DNA of 36,556 bases from SAR324 cluster bacterium (GTDB lineage Bacteria; SAR324; JACQKK01): positions 1 through 36,556 of the forward strand of contig JACZRV010000029.1 of NCBI GenBank assembly GCA_022574555.1, given 5' to 3'. The notes beneath the pieces were generated by a model. It made no database searches. It was not told the DNA's origin and saw nothing but the letters and a program-made list of their open reading frames with translations. The position numbers and the translations under genes are program-made. This document shows positions 7,587 through 15,877 of the stretch, in pieces (within the stretch, counting starts at the first letter, position 1; each line of letters starts with the position of its first letter).

Positions 7587-8144
7587 ATGCTACGCAATCT
7601 AATTGTCACAACGCTGGTGTCGGTATTGATGGGCGGTTTCGTTCTTGCCTATACCTATATGGTACCCACTCAAGCGGACGAGATGGGAGGGATGGGTGAG
7701 ATGTCCATGTCCGGGCCGACGATTCCGCCGGTGAACGGTTTTGCGGATGGGCAGACGATCCTTTTCATCCACACCGAAGCCTCTGATGCGGGAGTGGCCA
7801 AGATTCTCACGGACATGATGGGTTCGCCTGTCTTGGTCGTGCCGTCCTTGGCGGACGCGCCGGAATCGATGCTGGCCAATGTTTATGCCTTCAAGAATGG
7901 CCTTCAACAAGGAGAAGGCCCTTTCGGATTCACTGCTGATGTTTTCGACCGCCTCCCAGGCAACAAGGGTTACAGCCCGCTGAGAACCGTCAATCTGGTG
8001 TACTGGGAGGACGAGAAACGTGCCCGGGTGCTGAAGTCCGCGGCGGAGGTGATCGACGCTCAACGAGCTGGCGAACTGCGCATCGAATCCACCGGTATCG
8101 TCGTAAACATGCCACTCTTGACTTGGCCTGGCGGAGAAAGGTAG
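7587..8144 (+). CDS. Exported Met-rich protein, DUF7482-like, of the metal module
   Basis: A 185-residue protein with a hydrophobic N-terminal signal or anchor (about 4-27), then a Met-rich stretch MGGMGEMSMSGP that could bind Cu(I). The remaining domain contains LFIHTEASDAGVAKIL, TVNLVYWEDEKRARVLKSA and a terminal GIVVNMPLLTWPGG. From memory the last part resembles the uncharacterised DUF7482 family; I could not confirm it. The start at 7587 has AAGGAG seven bases upstream; the ATG at 7569 lacks this. It lies 53 bases after the ATPase gene and is probably co-transcribed with it, so a periplasmic metal-binding role is inferred. Confidence 0.75.
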   Translation: MLRNLIVTTLVSVLMGGFVLAYTYMVPTQADEMGGMGEMSMSGPTIPPVNGFADGQTILFIHTEASDAGVAKILTDMMGSPVLVVPSLADAPESMLANVYAFKNGLQQGEGPFGFTADVFDRLPGNKGYSPLRTVNLVYWEDEKRARVLKSAAEVIDAQRAGELRIESTGIVVNMPLLTWPGGER

Positions 8145-8223
8145 CCGGCGCCGCATACGGTGACGCACGGCGCCGCCCCACTGGGCGAGGCTTTGGCGTA
8201 ATCGGGCAGGATTGGGGAGCTTC

Positions 8224-9306
8224 ATGTTCGTCAAATTATCGCGGTGGGTATGGCTGACGTTGGGCGCGATCGGGGGATTGCTGGCCTTGTTCTGGGTGTT
8301 GCGGGATTTCGATCTGGATAGATTTCAAACGGTCCTATCCGGCGCCAACTATTTCCCCCTGCTCTTGTTGTCCGCTTTCATTGTGCTGGAGCAGATTTTT
8401 CGAGCGATCAAGTGGCGTCAGCTCCTTTACGCCCACCGCCCGATCGGACTCTGGCGGCTGTTTGGCGCCATCATGATCGGATATTTCAGCAATCTGCTGG
8501 TGCCTTTGGGCGTGAGCCCGCTGGTGCGAGGTTGGCTCATTGCCCGTCTTGAAGCGTTACGGGTCTCGACGGTGTTGGCGACCATCGCCCTTGACCGCAT
8601 TATCGACGGCGTCGTGTTCCTGATCTTCGCTGGGATCGTCATCCTTGGTTTCCATTTCCCCGACGCGGAGGGGACCGTCAGGGCAGGCATATCGTGGGGT
8701 GCCTTGGCCAGCTTCGTAATTTTTGCCTTGCTGATTGCCGGCTTTGCGGGTTTCAGATACGCCGTTCGGCAAGAACGCGCGCCCCTCGGTTTCCTGTCGC
8801 CATGGTTTCCCGCCCGCCTGAGCCAACCTTTGGCAAACTTTCTCCGATCTTTCTTGGAGGGTGCCGTATGGCCGAGGCAACCCTGGCGACAGGTAGTGAT
8901 CATCGGCGCCTCTATCGCCATTAAACTTATCGCGGTGGCACATTTTGTGTGGGTCGGGCTCGCCTTTGACGTTGTCCTCGGCCCCATGGAATATGTATTC
9001 CTGATGGTATTCCTCGGCTTTCTGATCGTTCTGGCGACGAGCCTCCGAATCGTGGGCAGTTTCACCGTTGGCGCGATTTTCGCGCTCCAAGGATTGGGGG
9101 TGGACGTCGAAACCGCCCTTGCGATGGCGGTCATCGCGCAAGTGGTAACCCATCTCACCGTCGTCGCGACGGGGGCCGCCGCGTTCTGGGTTCAAGGGAT
9201 CCAATTGAGCGAGCTGATTGGAAGCCGGCAAAGCCCGGCACGGGTACAGCCCGTCGCAATCGCCTTGAAGGACAAGAGAACTCAACAAGGAATTAAAAAT
9301 GCTTAG
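8224..9306 (+). CDS. Flippase-like membrane protein (LPG synthase TM / UPF0104 family)
   Basis: An integral membrane protein of 360 residues with about eight hydrophobic helices and the family features FRAIKWRQLL, the loop YFSNLLVPLGVSPLVRGWLI and LDRIIDGVVF. The family is related to the flippase half of MprF; many members have no known substrate. The C-terminal 35 residues are hydrophilic. The start at ATG 8224 follows GGGGAG; a TTG at 8212 would add four residues. The gene overlaps the regulator gene downstream by eight bases, so it belongs to the operon, but a direct link to metal export is not established. Confidence 0.8.
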   Translation: MFVKLSRWVWLTLGAIGGLLALFWVLRDFDLDRFQTVLSGANYFPLLLLSAFIVLEQIFRAIKWRQLLYAHRPIGLWRLFGAIMIGYFSNLLVPLGVSPLVRGWLIARLEALRVSTVLATIALDRIIDGVVFLIFAGIVILGFHFPDAEGTVRAGISWGALASFVIFALLIAGFAGFRYAVRQERAPLGFLSPWFPARLSQPLANFLRSFLEGAVWPRQPWRQVVIIGASIAIKLIAVAHFVWVGLAFDVVLGPMEYVFLMVFLGFLIVLATSLRIVGSFTVGAIFALQGLGVDVETALAMAVIAQVVTHLTVVATGAAAFWVQGIQLSELIGSRQSPARVQPVAIALKDKRTQQGIKNA

Positions 9307-9745
9307 CGACGGTCAACCTGTTGTTTCCCGGGCGCATTACATCGGTGAAGCAGCCAAAAGGGCGGGCGTGACAGTGAAGGCGATTCGGTACTATGAACGC
9401 ATCGGACTCATTCCCGAGGCGGGCCGGAACGAGGGAAGATTTCGCATTTTCCCGGAGGAAACCGTGGAGCGCATCGAGTTCATCAAGCGAGCGCAAGCGC
9501 TCGGGTTTACTTTGGAGGAAATCGCGGAAATCCTCGCCGTCTATGATCAGGGGGAATGCTCCTGTGGACAGGTCAGAAAGAGCGTCGCACAAAAAATGAA
9601 GGTGATCGATCACAAGCTCAAGGAACTCCGGGCGCTCAAGAAAGACTTGCTGGTCGTAGACGAGCGGCTCGCGGGCAAGGAAAACGAAAGAACCACGACC
9701 ATCTGTCCGGTGATTCACGATTCCCGGCGACGCGCTCCGGCGTAA
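9299..9745 (+). CDS. MerR-family heavy-metal-responsive regulator
   Basis: A 148-residue activator with an N-terminal winged helix-turn-helix (14-80) containing YIGEAAKRAGVTVKAIRYYE and GLIPEAGRNEGRFRIF, a dimerisation helix (about 90-122), and cysteines placed for metal sensing: Cys87 and Cys89 in GECSCG and Cys136 in TICPVIH. Such proteins bend DNA at promoters with 19-20 bp spacers. Exactly two such promoters exist in this module (4947-4978 and 9816-9847), so it very likely controls both operons, including its own. AAGGAA precedes the ATG, which overlaps the previous stop. Confidence 0.92.
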   Translation: MLSDGQPVVSRAHYIGEAAKRAGVTVKAIRYYERIGLIPEAGRNEGRFRIFPEETVERIEFIKRAQALGFTLEEIAEILAVYDQGECSCGQVRKSVAQKMKVIDHKLKELRALKKDLLVVDERLAGKENERTTTICPVIHDSRRRAPA

Positions 9746-9807
9746 TTATCTTCCGACACGAAGCGTGGTATTTCCCATCTTTTTTCCACCGGCATACTCC
9801 CCCCCAA

Positions 9808-9847
9808 AAAAACGCTTGACTCTCCCCTTTAGGGGAACAGCTAGCCT
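9808..9847 (+). promoter_or_regulatory. MerR-type metal-responsive promoter 2
   Basis: The -35 TTGACT is at 9816-9821 and the -10 TAGCCT at 9842-9847, again with a 20-bp spacer. The upstream 29 bases (9808-9836) are identical to 4939-4967, including CTCCCC-TTTA-GGGG. The right dyad arm is less complete than in promoter 1. It lies between the regulator gene and the second operon. Confidence 0.78.
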
Positions 9848-9995
9848 TACAATGTGGGCGAGTGTTCGTCCGGCTGGCTCGGCCCCGCGGGTTACTGGGG
9901 AGGAAGATTGTCCCCAGCCCGTGATAGATTCCGCAAATTCCGTGGCCGGATGTTGCCACGATAGCTTTTCCACATAACGAAAGGGGCTCGCGAGA

Positions 9996-10862
9996 ATGAG
10001 AAGATCGAGTATGGTCCCGCCAATCCGGCTTTGGGGAGGCCGGTTTGCAGTTGGACTAGCCGCAATAATTATTTTCGCAGCCAGTGCTGCTCATGGCCAC
10101 GGTCCGATTTTCAGTCCCGGTCCCCATACCCCGTTCAAGGGCGCTTACGAGCCCCACATCGAATATCAGCAGGAACGGCGTAGCGGAGCCGGACAAAAAG
10201 AGAGCGAACAGTCGCTTACAGCCGGGCTGGGTTACGGGCTCACCGCCGATTGGGAGATAAGAGCGGCGATACCCTACGTGCGCAAAGACATTAATGGCGA
10301 TGTTGAGCAAGGGCCAGGTGATGCGGTGCTTGCCACCAAATACCGGTTCATTCGGATCGATTCGCCGGGGCTCCAACGTTCGCTGGCAGTGCATTTCCAG
10401 ATCAAGCTCCCGACCGGGGACGACGATACCACTCCACGGCTGGGTAGCGGCTCGACGGATTACCTCGGTGCCCTGAGTGCCGGCTACGAGGGCCGGCGCT
10501 GGTACGGTTTCGCCAGCACCCGCTATCGCCTCAACGGGGAGGGAACCGGCGGGCTCAAAAAAGGCGACCGGCAATTCCTCGATGTCACCGGCGGGGTGCG
10601 GCCCTGGCTCACCGGATACAGGGAGCCAGACTGGGTATTCCTGCTGGAACTCAACTGGGAGCATGCCGCCCGCGACGAATTGGATGGGAAGCCGGTCGTG
10701 AATAGCGGTGGATCGGAGATCTTCGCCTCGCCTGGTATTATTTGGACGCTGCGCAACCACGCGATCCGTACCGGCGTGCAAGTACCGCTCACCAGCGACC
10801 TGAATGGTACTCAGGCCGAATCCGATTATCGCTTCAAGCTCGAGTACGAAGGACATTACTAG
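9996..10862 (+). CDS. Outer-membrane beta-barrel, phenol-degradation MetA (SphA-like) family
   Basis: A 288-residue protein with a signal peptide (MRRSSM..., cleavage after about residue 33, near AHGHGP) followed by alternating beta-strand sequence and a C-terminal aromatic residue (EYEGHY), as in outer-membrane barrels. The repeated pattern of AAIPYVRKD, VHFQIKLPTGDDD, and VQVPLTSDL fits the family called MetA-pathway of phenol degradation (Phenol_MetA_deg), whose name reflects only its first member. Here it is the first gene after metal-responsive promoter 2, so an outer-membrane channel for metal export is more plausible than phenol transport. Confidence 0.75.
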   Translation: MRRSSMVPPIRLWGGRFAVGLAAIIIFAASAAHGHGPIFSPGPHTPFKGAYEPHIEYQQERRSGAGQKESEQSLTAGLGYGLTADWEIRAAIPYVRKDINGDVEQGPGDAVLATKYRFIRIDSPGLQRSLAVHFQIKLPTGDDDTTPRLGSGSTDYLGALSAGYEGRRWYGFASTRYRLNGEGTGGLKKGDRQFLDVTGGVRPWLTGYREPDWVFLLELNWEHAARDELDGKPVVNSGGSEIFASPGIIWTLRNHAIRTGVQVPLTSDLNGTQAESDYRFKLEYEGHY

Positions 10863-10923
10863 GACTGGGAAATCCAGCGCTGATCAAACCAAGTCATCAA
10901 CATCTCATATTGGAGCAAGTGTG

Positions 10924-11256
10924 ATGAAAAAAGCCATTCGCAAAGCCCTATTGGGCATTGTCATATTGTCCATTCCGTTGGCGGTTGGCGCCGCACCACA
11001 GATTTACGAACTCACCGTGGACGGGCTGGCCTGCCCCTTCTGTGCCTATGGTATCGAGAAACATCTCACCGCCCTCGAAGGAATCGAATCGATCGAAATT
11101 GACATCGACGAGGGTACGATCCTTGTAACGGCCGTGGAAGGCGCGACCCTGGACCGGGCTGAGATGGAACAGGCCGTGATGGACGCCGGATTCACCCTAC
11201 GCAAGGTCGAGCAAGCGCAGGCCGGCCATCGTGGGATGGATGAAGGCGATGGTTAG
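10924..11256 (+). CDS. Periplasmic heavy-metal-associated (MerP-like) protein
   Basis: A 110-residue protein with a cleavable signal peptide (1-23, ending VGAAP) and one HMA domain (about 27-95) carrying the metal-binding pair LACPFC (Cys37, Cys40). The last residues, GHRGMDEGDG, are hydrophilic. It should bind a soft metal ion in the periplasm and may pass it between the inner-membrane pump and an outer-membrane protein; that transfer is an inference from the operon. Its start has GGAG upstream, and its end overlaps the start of the next gene. Confidence 0.88.
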   Translation: MKKAIRKALLGIVILSIPLAVGAAPQIYELTVDGLACPFCAYGIEKHLTALEGIESIEIDIDEGTILVTAVEGATLDRAEMEQAVMDAGFTLRKVEQAQAGHRGMDEGDG

Positions 11257-12181
11257 TTGCTTCAGTCAACGCAACCGGCGGCTGCCTGAGCTTGCATTGC
11301 TCACGACGTTATTTACCGCATTGATATGGACTGATGTGGCATGGGGCGCGCCGGTCACCTTCAATACGGCCCTACCCGTGTCCAAGGGCCACTTTGTTCT
11401 TCGTGAGCAGTTTCTGTTCCGGCGATCGGGAGACGACCCGAGCAACGCGAATCGGGAGGTCGACGTATACGCCGTGGTTTCGGCGCTCGGATATGGCATC
11501 GACCGCAGACTCGCCCTGTTCGGGGTGCTTCCATACTTGGACAAGCGCCTCAGCCTGGAGATGGACGGTCGGCGAATCACGCGGGAGACTCAAGGGATCG
11601 GGGATCTGACCGTGTTTGGGCGCTACACGGTATTCCAGGACGACGCGCCCGGCCGCACTTTTCGAGTCGCGCCGTTTCTGGGAACGGAAATCCCCACCGG
11701 TGAAAATACCGCATCCGACAAATTTGGGCGGTTGCCACCCGCCCTTCAGCTCGGCTCGGGCTCCTGGGATCCCTTCGCTGGCGTCGTGACGACCTATCAA
11801 ACCCTCGGCTACCAGATCGACGCGCAGGCCAGATACCAGGACCATACGGAAGCCGATGGGGTGGAAATCGGCAACTTGGCGGAGGTGGATGCCTCGCTGC
11901 AATACCGCATCTTGCCTGGCGAATTAGGCGGTGGCGGCGTTCCCGCTTTCCTCTACGGCGTTCTGGAGGCCAATCTGGTGCGGCAAGACAAAACGAGAAT
12001 CGACGGGAATAATGACCCGGACTCCGGCGGAACCTCCCTGTTCCTGGCGCCCGGCCTGCAATATGTGACCACAAGATGGATTCTCGAAACGGCGGTGCAG
12101 GTGCCCGTCGTGCAGAATCTCAACGGTGACGCGCTGGAAACCGGATTCGTATTTCGCGCCGGGTTCCGCGTGAACCTATGA
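11240..12181 (+). CDS. Second outer-membrane beta-barrel of the metal module
   Basis: A protein of about 313 residues with a signal segment (hydrophobic LALLTTLFTALIW, cleavage after VAWGA) and a barrel-like body with LFGVLPYLDKRLSL, VAPFLGTEIPTGENT, LFLAPGLQYVTT and VQVPVVQNLNGDALETGF. The spacing of GTEIPTGE and VQVPVVQ resembles the first barrel, so the two are probably distant paralogues of the Phenol_MetA_deg type. The start is uncertain among GTG 11231, ATG 11240 and ATG 11249; all overlap the HMA gene. Its stop overlaps the next start (ATGA). Confidence 0.72.
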   Translation: MKAMVSCFSQRNRRLPELALLTTLFTALIWTDVAWGAPVTFNTALPVSKGHFVLREQFLFRRSGDDPSNANREVDVYAVVSALGYGIDRRLALFGVLPYLDKRLSLEMDGRRITRETQGIGDLTVFGRYTVFQDDAPGRTFRVAPFLGTEIPTGENTASDKFGRLPPALQLGSGSWDPFAGVVTTYQTLGYQIDAQARYQDHTEADGVEIGNLAEVDASLQYRILPGELGGGGVPAFLYGVLEANLVRQDKTRIDGNNDPDSGGTSLFLAPGLQYVTTRWILETAVQVPVVQNLNGDALETGFVFRAGFRVNL

Positions 12182-12192
12182 GGACTCACACA

Positions 12193-13167
12193 ATGCAACG
12201 AATCGTCAAGGGGGCCGGGCTGGGTTTGGCCGCCCTGGTCGTGATTTCGGGGGCCGCATGGCTGGCTTTCGTGCCGTTCGCGAAGGAGCCCGGCTACACC
12301 TTCATTACGTCTTGGGGCGGCCCAGGATCGGCACCGGGCAAATTCCACGATCCCACGGGTATCGCTGTGACCGATGACGAAGTGTTCGTCTCGGACGCGC
12401 GGAACGCCCGCATCCAGGTGTTCGATCACGACGGGAGATTCAAGCGCCAATTCGGGAGCAAGGGGGACGCCCCCGGACAACTGGGCCGCCCCATGAACCT
12501 CGCAATATTCGCCGAAGAGCTATACGTCGCGGACTACTGGAATGACCGCATTGACGTGTTCGGCCTCGATGGCACGTACCGGCGTTCGGTCGGCCGGAAA
12601 GGCAACGAGCCCGGATCCTTCAACGCCCCCGGCGGAGTGGCGGTGGCCGCGGACGGACATCTATTCGTGGCCGATTTCTACAATCAGCGCATTCAAGAGC
12701 TGGCCCCCGACGGCAGCTTCATCCGGCAGTGGGGCACAACGGGAGCGGCCGGAATTTGGGCTGGAGAGTTCAACTATCCCACCGGCGTGACCGTCGGCCC
12801 CGACGGTACAATCATCGTCGCTGACGGCTACAACGACCGGGTACAGGTTTTCGCCCGCGACGGTCATTTCCTTCGCAAATGGGGTGGGCCATTTGCCTTG
12901 AACATCTTCGGCCCCTTCAACGGCTGGTTTGCGACCGTGACGAGCGTGACTGTGGATGATTTGGGCCACGTCTACGTCGCGGATTTCTACAACAACCGCA
13001 TCCAAAAATTCGCCGCAGACGGCACGTTTCTCTCTAGCTTTGGAGAGCAAGGCAGCGGCCCCGGGCAATTCCGGCATGCCATGGCGGTGGCAGTCTCCAG
13101 GGACGGAACCGTATTCGCCACCGATTTGCTCAACCATCGCGTCTCGATCTGGGCGCCCAGGCCCTAA
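12193..13167 (+). CDS. NHL-repeat six-bladed beta-propeller protein
   Basis: The protein has an N-terminal membrane anchor or signal (about 7-30) and six NHL repeats. Each repeat ends in a V-x-D-x-x-N-x-R-I/V-Q-x-F type motif: VSDARNARIQVF, VADYWNDRIDVF, VADFYNQRIQEL, VADGYNDRVQVF, VADFYNNRIQKF and ATDLLNHRVSIW. Such propellers bind proteins or small ligands outside the cytoplasm. ATG 12178 overlaps the previous stop, but ATG 12193 has GAGG at a better distance. It is the last gene of the second metal operon; its part in metal handling is unknown. Confidence 0.85.
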   Translation: MQRIVKGAGLGLAALVVISGAAWLAFVPFAKEPGYTFITSWGGPGSAPGKFHDPTGIAVTDDEVFVSDARNARIQVFDHDGRFKRQFGSKGDAPGQLGRPMNLAIFAEELYVADYWNDRIDVFGLDGTYRRSVGRKGNEPGSFNAPGGVAVAADGHLFVADFYNQRIQELAPDGSFIRQWGTTGAAGIWAGEFNYPTGVTVGPDGTIIVADGYNDRVQVFARDGHFLRKWGGPFALNIFGPFNGWFATVTSVTVDDLGHVYVADFYNNRIQKFAADGTFLSSFGEQGSGPGQFRHAMAVAVSRDGTVFATDLLNHRVSIWAPRP

Positions 13168-13574
13168 GCCAATACACGTAGCCCGCGTCTCCGAGGCCAA
13201 GGCCGGATGACCGTACAAGGCTGTCCTGTCGGGTTCCTGTCAGATGTCCCGCTTCACCGCATTCGCCGCTACCGGATGGACTACGGGTTTGCCGCCTTAT
13301 ACCTGAGGAACCCTCACAGATTGTGCGAAAGGTTCTCGCAAGACACGGTTCTGTTCAGTCCTATTGAGACCAGCGCCATTGCCGGTGGCGTGACAATGTT
13401 GACGGCGCCCGGCCCAGTAGGTAGAACTGCTAGGTTTTTCGGGCCGCGATTTTACCGGTGCGGGGAAACCCTATCGACCCCGTGCACCACCGGTCAGAGT
13501 CGGCCCTTGGGTCGAGTCAGGCCGCCTCGCGCACCGCGGCGTGAGACAAACGTGATCCTGGACGAGAAAATGCG
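13168..13574. other. Gap between metal module and catabolic genes
   Basis: No convincing gene was found. An open frame of 123 codons at 13207-13578 has no recognisable domain or ribosome binding site. An imperfect hairpin lies at about 13453-13496, with ACCGGTGC and GGGG on one side and CCCC and GTGCACCACCGGT on the other; it has no T-run. The right border of the metal module should fall here. Confidence 0.5.
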
Positions 13575-14759
13575 ATGAGCAGTGTGCTTGAGGACATCCG
13601 TGTGCTCGACTTTGGCCGGTACATCGCCGGTCCCTATTGCGCCACCATGCTGGCCGACATGGGTGCGGACGTGATCCGCATCGAAAAGGTGACCGGCAGC
13701 GAGGATCGCTACACGGCGCCGGTGGGCGACGGCGGCGACGGGGCCACGTTCCTCCAGATGGCCCGGAACAAGAAGGGCATGACCCTCAATCCCAGGAAGC
13801 CCGGCGGGCGCAAGGTGCTCGGGCGGCTGATCAAAACCGCCGATGTGGTGGTGGCCAACCTGCCCTTGCCCACTTTGCAGGCCATGGGCATCGATTACGA
13901 GAGCCTGAAAGCGATCAGACCGGACATCATTCTGACCATGATTTCCGCCTTCGGGATCGACGGACCCTACCGCGACCGGGTGGGGTTCGACATGATCGCC
14001 CAAGCCATGTCCGGGGCCATGTACCTCAGCGGCAACGGAGACCAGCCTACGCGCACGCAAGTTCCCTACGTGGATTACGGCACGGCGCTGTTTTCCGCCT
14101 TCGGCACCCTGGCCGCCCTGCTTGAGCGCAACAAATCGGGCCGGGGTCAACTCGTGGAGTCTTCGCTCTTTTCCACCGGGCTGGCCTTCATGAGCGGTTA
14201 CCTGATCGAGCAGGGGGTGCGCGGACTGAATCGCACGGCACAGGGCAATCGGGGCTTTCATGCCAGCCCGGTGGATACCTACCGCACCCAGGACGGTCAC
14301 ATCATGGTCGCCACGGTGGGCAAGCCCCTCTTCGAACGCTGGGCCAATCTCATCGGCGAGCCCCATTGGCTCGAAGATCCCCGATTTCAGACGGACCAGG
14401 GGCGGGCGGAGCACTCCGCCGATATCAGCGAGCGCATGCAGCAATGGTGCGAGCCGCTCACGACCGAGCAGGCCCTGGCCGCCCTGGAAAAAGCGCGTCT
14501 CCCCGCCGGACCCGTTTTGTCTCCGCAACAAGCCCTGGACGATCCCCACGCCGCCGAGCGCAATTTGTTCAAGGAGGTGGAATACCCCGGCCTGCCGAAA
14601 CCCGCGCCGTTGGTGGATACGCCCGTGCGGCTATCCGTGACCCCCGGGGGCATTCGCTCGCGCCCGCCCCTGCTGGGCGAGCACACGGCCGCCATTCTCG
14701 GTGAGCTGGGCTACAGCGAACCGGAAATCGCCGAGTTACGCGAGGAGGGGGCGGTTTAG
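13575..14759 (+). CDS. Family III CoA-transferase (CaiB/BaiF type)
   Basis: A 394-residue enzyme that moves CoA between carboxylic acids. It starts with the family signature VLDFGRYIAGPYCATMLADM and GADVIRIEK, has NKKGMTLN, and carries the probable nucleophilic Asp in PYVDYGTALFSAFG (about residue 167). It also shows GRGQLVESSLFSTG and a C-terminal PPLLGEHT. It stands just before a haloalkane dehalogenase gene on the same strand, 108 bases apart. The substrate cannot be told. The preceding genes of the metal module are unrelated. Confidence 0.9.
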   Translation: MSSVLEDIRVLDFGRYIAGPYCATMLADMGADVIRIEKVTGSEDRYTAPVGDGGDGATFLQMARNKKGMTLNPRKPGGRKVLGRLIKTADVVVANLPLPTLQAMGIDYESLKAIRPDIILTMISAFGIDGPYRDRVGFDMIAQAMSGAMYLSGNGDQPTRTQVPYVDYGTALFSAFGTLAALLERNKSGRGQLVESSLFSTGLAFMSGYLIEQGVRGLNRTAQGNRGFHASPVDTYRTQDGHIMVATVGKPLFERWANLIGEPHWLEDPRFQTDQGRAEHSADISERMQQWCEPLTTEQALAALEKARLPAGPVLSPQQALDDPHAAERNLFKEVEYPGLPKPAPLVDTPVRLSVTPGGIRSRPPLLGEHTAAILGELGYSEPEIAELREEGAV

Positions 14760-14867
14760 CGGCCGCCGATGCAAGATCGACCCAAAAATTTGCGGCGTGC
14801 AGGGCCTAGACTTTCGGCCAGGCATTCCTGATTTCGATATACTTTTTTCCAGTCCGGAGACAGATCC

Positions 14868-15746
14868 ATGGCCGAAGACATATCCGCCGATTTTCCGTTC
14901 GAGTCCAAATTCGTCGAGGTCAAGGGCTCGCGCATGCACTACGTGGAGCAGGGTTCCGGCGAACCGATCCTCTTTCTCCACGGCAACCCGACGTCGTCGT
15001 ACCTGTGGCGGAACGTGATTCCCCACGTCTCGGGGGTCGGCCGCTGCATCGCGCCCGACCTGATCGGCATGGGCCGCTCGGACAAGCCCGACATCGGCTA
15101 TCGCATCTTCGACCACGTGGCATATCTGGACGGCTTTATCGCCGCGCTGGGGCTGGACAAGATGCGTTTCGTGATCCACGACTGGGGCGGATTCCTGGGC
15201 TTTCATTTCGCCGCCCGCCACCCGCAGCGCGTGAGTGCCATCGCCTTCATGGAAGCGGTGGTGCGGCCCATCCGCTGGGAGGATAGGTCGGAGCAGTTTC
15301 AAGGACTGTTCCGCATGTTTCGCAGCGATAAGGGCTGGCCCAAGATCCGCGACGAAAACTTCTTCGTGGAAAAAGTGCTCCCCGGATCGATCATGCGCAA
15401 GCTGACGGACGTGGAAATGGAGACTTATCGGGCGCCGTTCACGGAAAAGGAATCACGCAAACCGACCTATGTCTTCCCCAACGATATCCCCCTGAGCGGC
15501 GAACCCGCGGATGTGGTGGCCGCCGTGAAAAATTACGACGACGTGCTGGCCAAGGCCGGTATTCCCATGCTGCTGCTGGCCTTCGATCCCGGCGCGATCA
15601 TCTCGCCCCAGGAGGTGGAATGGTGCAAGGGGCAGTTTCCCACCCTCACCGTGCGCGAGATGGGGTCCGGCATCCACTTCGTCCAGGAAGACCAGCCCCA
15701 CGCCATCGGCGAGGCCATCGCCGAGTGGTTCGGTGGATTGGGATAG
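14868..15746 (+). CDS. dhaA: Haloalkane dehalogenase (DhaA-like)
   Basis: An alpha/beta hydrolase of 292 residues predicted to replace a halogen on an alkyl halide with hydroxyl (EC 3.8.1.5). The full set of residues typical of subfamily II is visible: the nucleophile Asp105 in VIHDWGG, halide-stabilising Asn40 (HGNPTSSYLWRN) and Trp106, the catalytic acid Glu129 in FMEAVVRP, and His270 in GSGIHFVQEDQP. Ordinary epoxide hydrolases would lack the HGN Asn and place the acid later. ATG 14868 follows GGAGA. Its natural substrate is unknown; co-orientation with a CoA-transferase gene is only suggestive. Confidence 0.9.
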   Translation: MAEDISADFPFESKFVEVKGSRMHYVEQGSGEPILFLHGNPTSSYLWRNVIPHVSGVGRCIAPDLIGMGRSDKPDIGYRIFDHVAYLDGFIAALGLDKMRFVIHDWGGFLGFHFAARHPQRVSAIAFMEAVVRPIRWEDRSEQFQGLFRMFRSDKGWPKIRDENFFVEKVLPGSIMRKLTDVEMETYRAPFTEKESRKPTYVFPNDIPLSGEPADVVAAVKNYDDVLAKAGIPMLLLAFDPGAIISPQEVEWCKGQFPTLTVREMGSGIHFVQEDQPHAIGEAIAEWFGGLG

Positions 15747-15802
15747 ATTCGTGAGCCCACCGGCACCCCTCGACGGCTGCAACCCCCCGCGGGAAATTGC
15801 AC

Positions 15803-15835
15803 TTGACAATTAATAAAATGTGTATTTTTATTAAT
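15803..15835. promoter_or_regulatory. AT-rich palindrome with promoter-like -35, between convergent genes
   Basis: A perfect 10-bp inverted repeat (ATTAATAAAA at 15809-15818, TTTTATTAAT at 15826-15835) follows a consensus TTGACA at 15803-15808. It resembles a repressor operator overlapping a promoter, but no plus-strand gene follows it. It may be a leftover promoter, or act as a terminator for the convergent genes on both sides, though the stem is AU-only. Confidence 0.45.
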
Positions 15836-15877
15836 ATGCCCTAATGGCACCGCGACGGTTGACGGCCACCGACGGTA

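Larger units (their letters stand above)
4863..13200 (+). mobile_element. Heavy-metal resistance module, probably acquired (inferred)
   Basis: All eight genes here are on the plus strand and all fit metal handling, whereas the neighbours are acyl-CoA catabolism genes. The left edge meets a truncated dctM. No transposase, integrase or terminal repeats were found at either end, so acquisition is inferred from content and the broken flanking gene. The right edge is only approximate (after the NHL gene). Confidence 0.4.

Noticed and set aside
13207..13578. 123-codon open frame before the CoA-transferase gene
   Set aside because: It has no domain, no good ribosome binding site and an Arg/Pro-rich composition typical of chance frames.
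13494..14549. 351-codon minus-strand open frame
   Set aside because: It is the shadow of the CoA-transferase gene.
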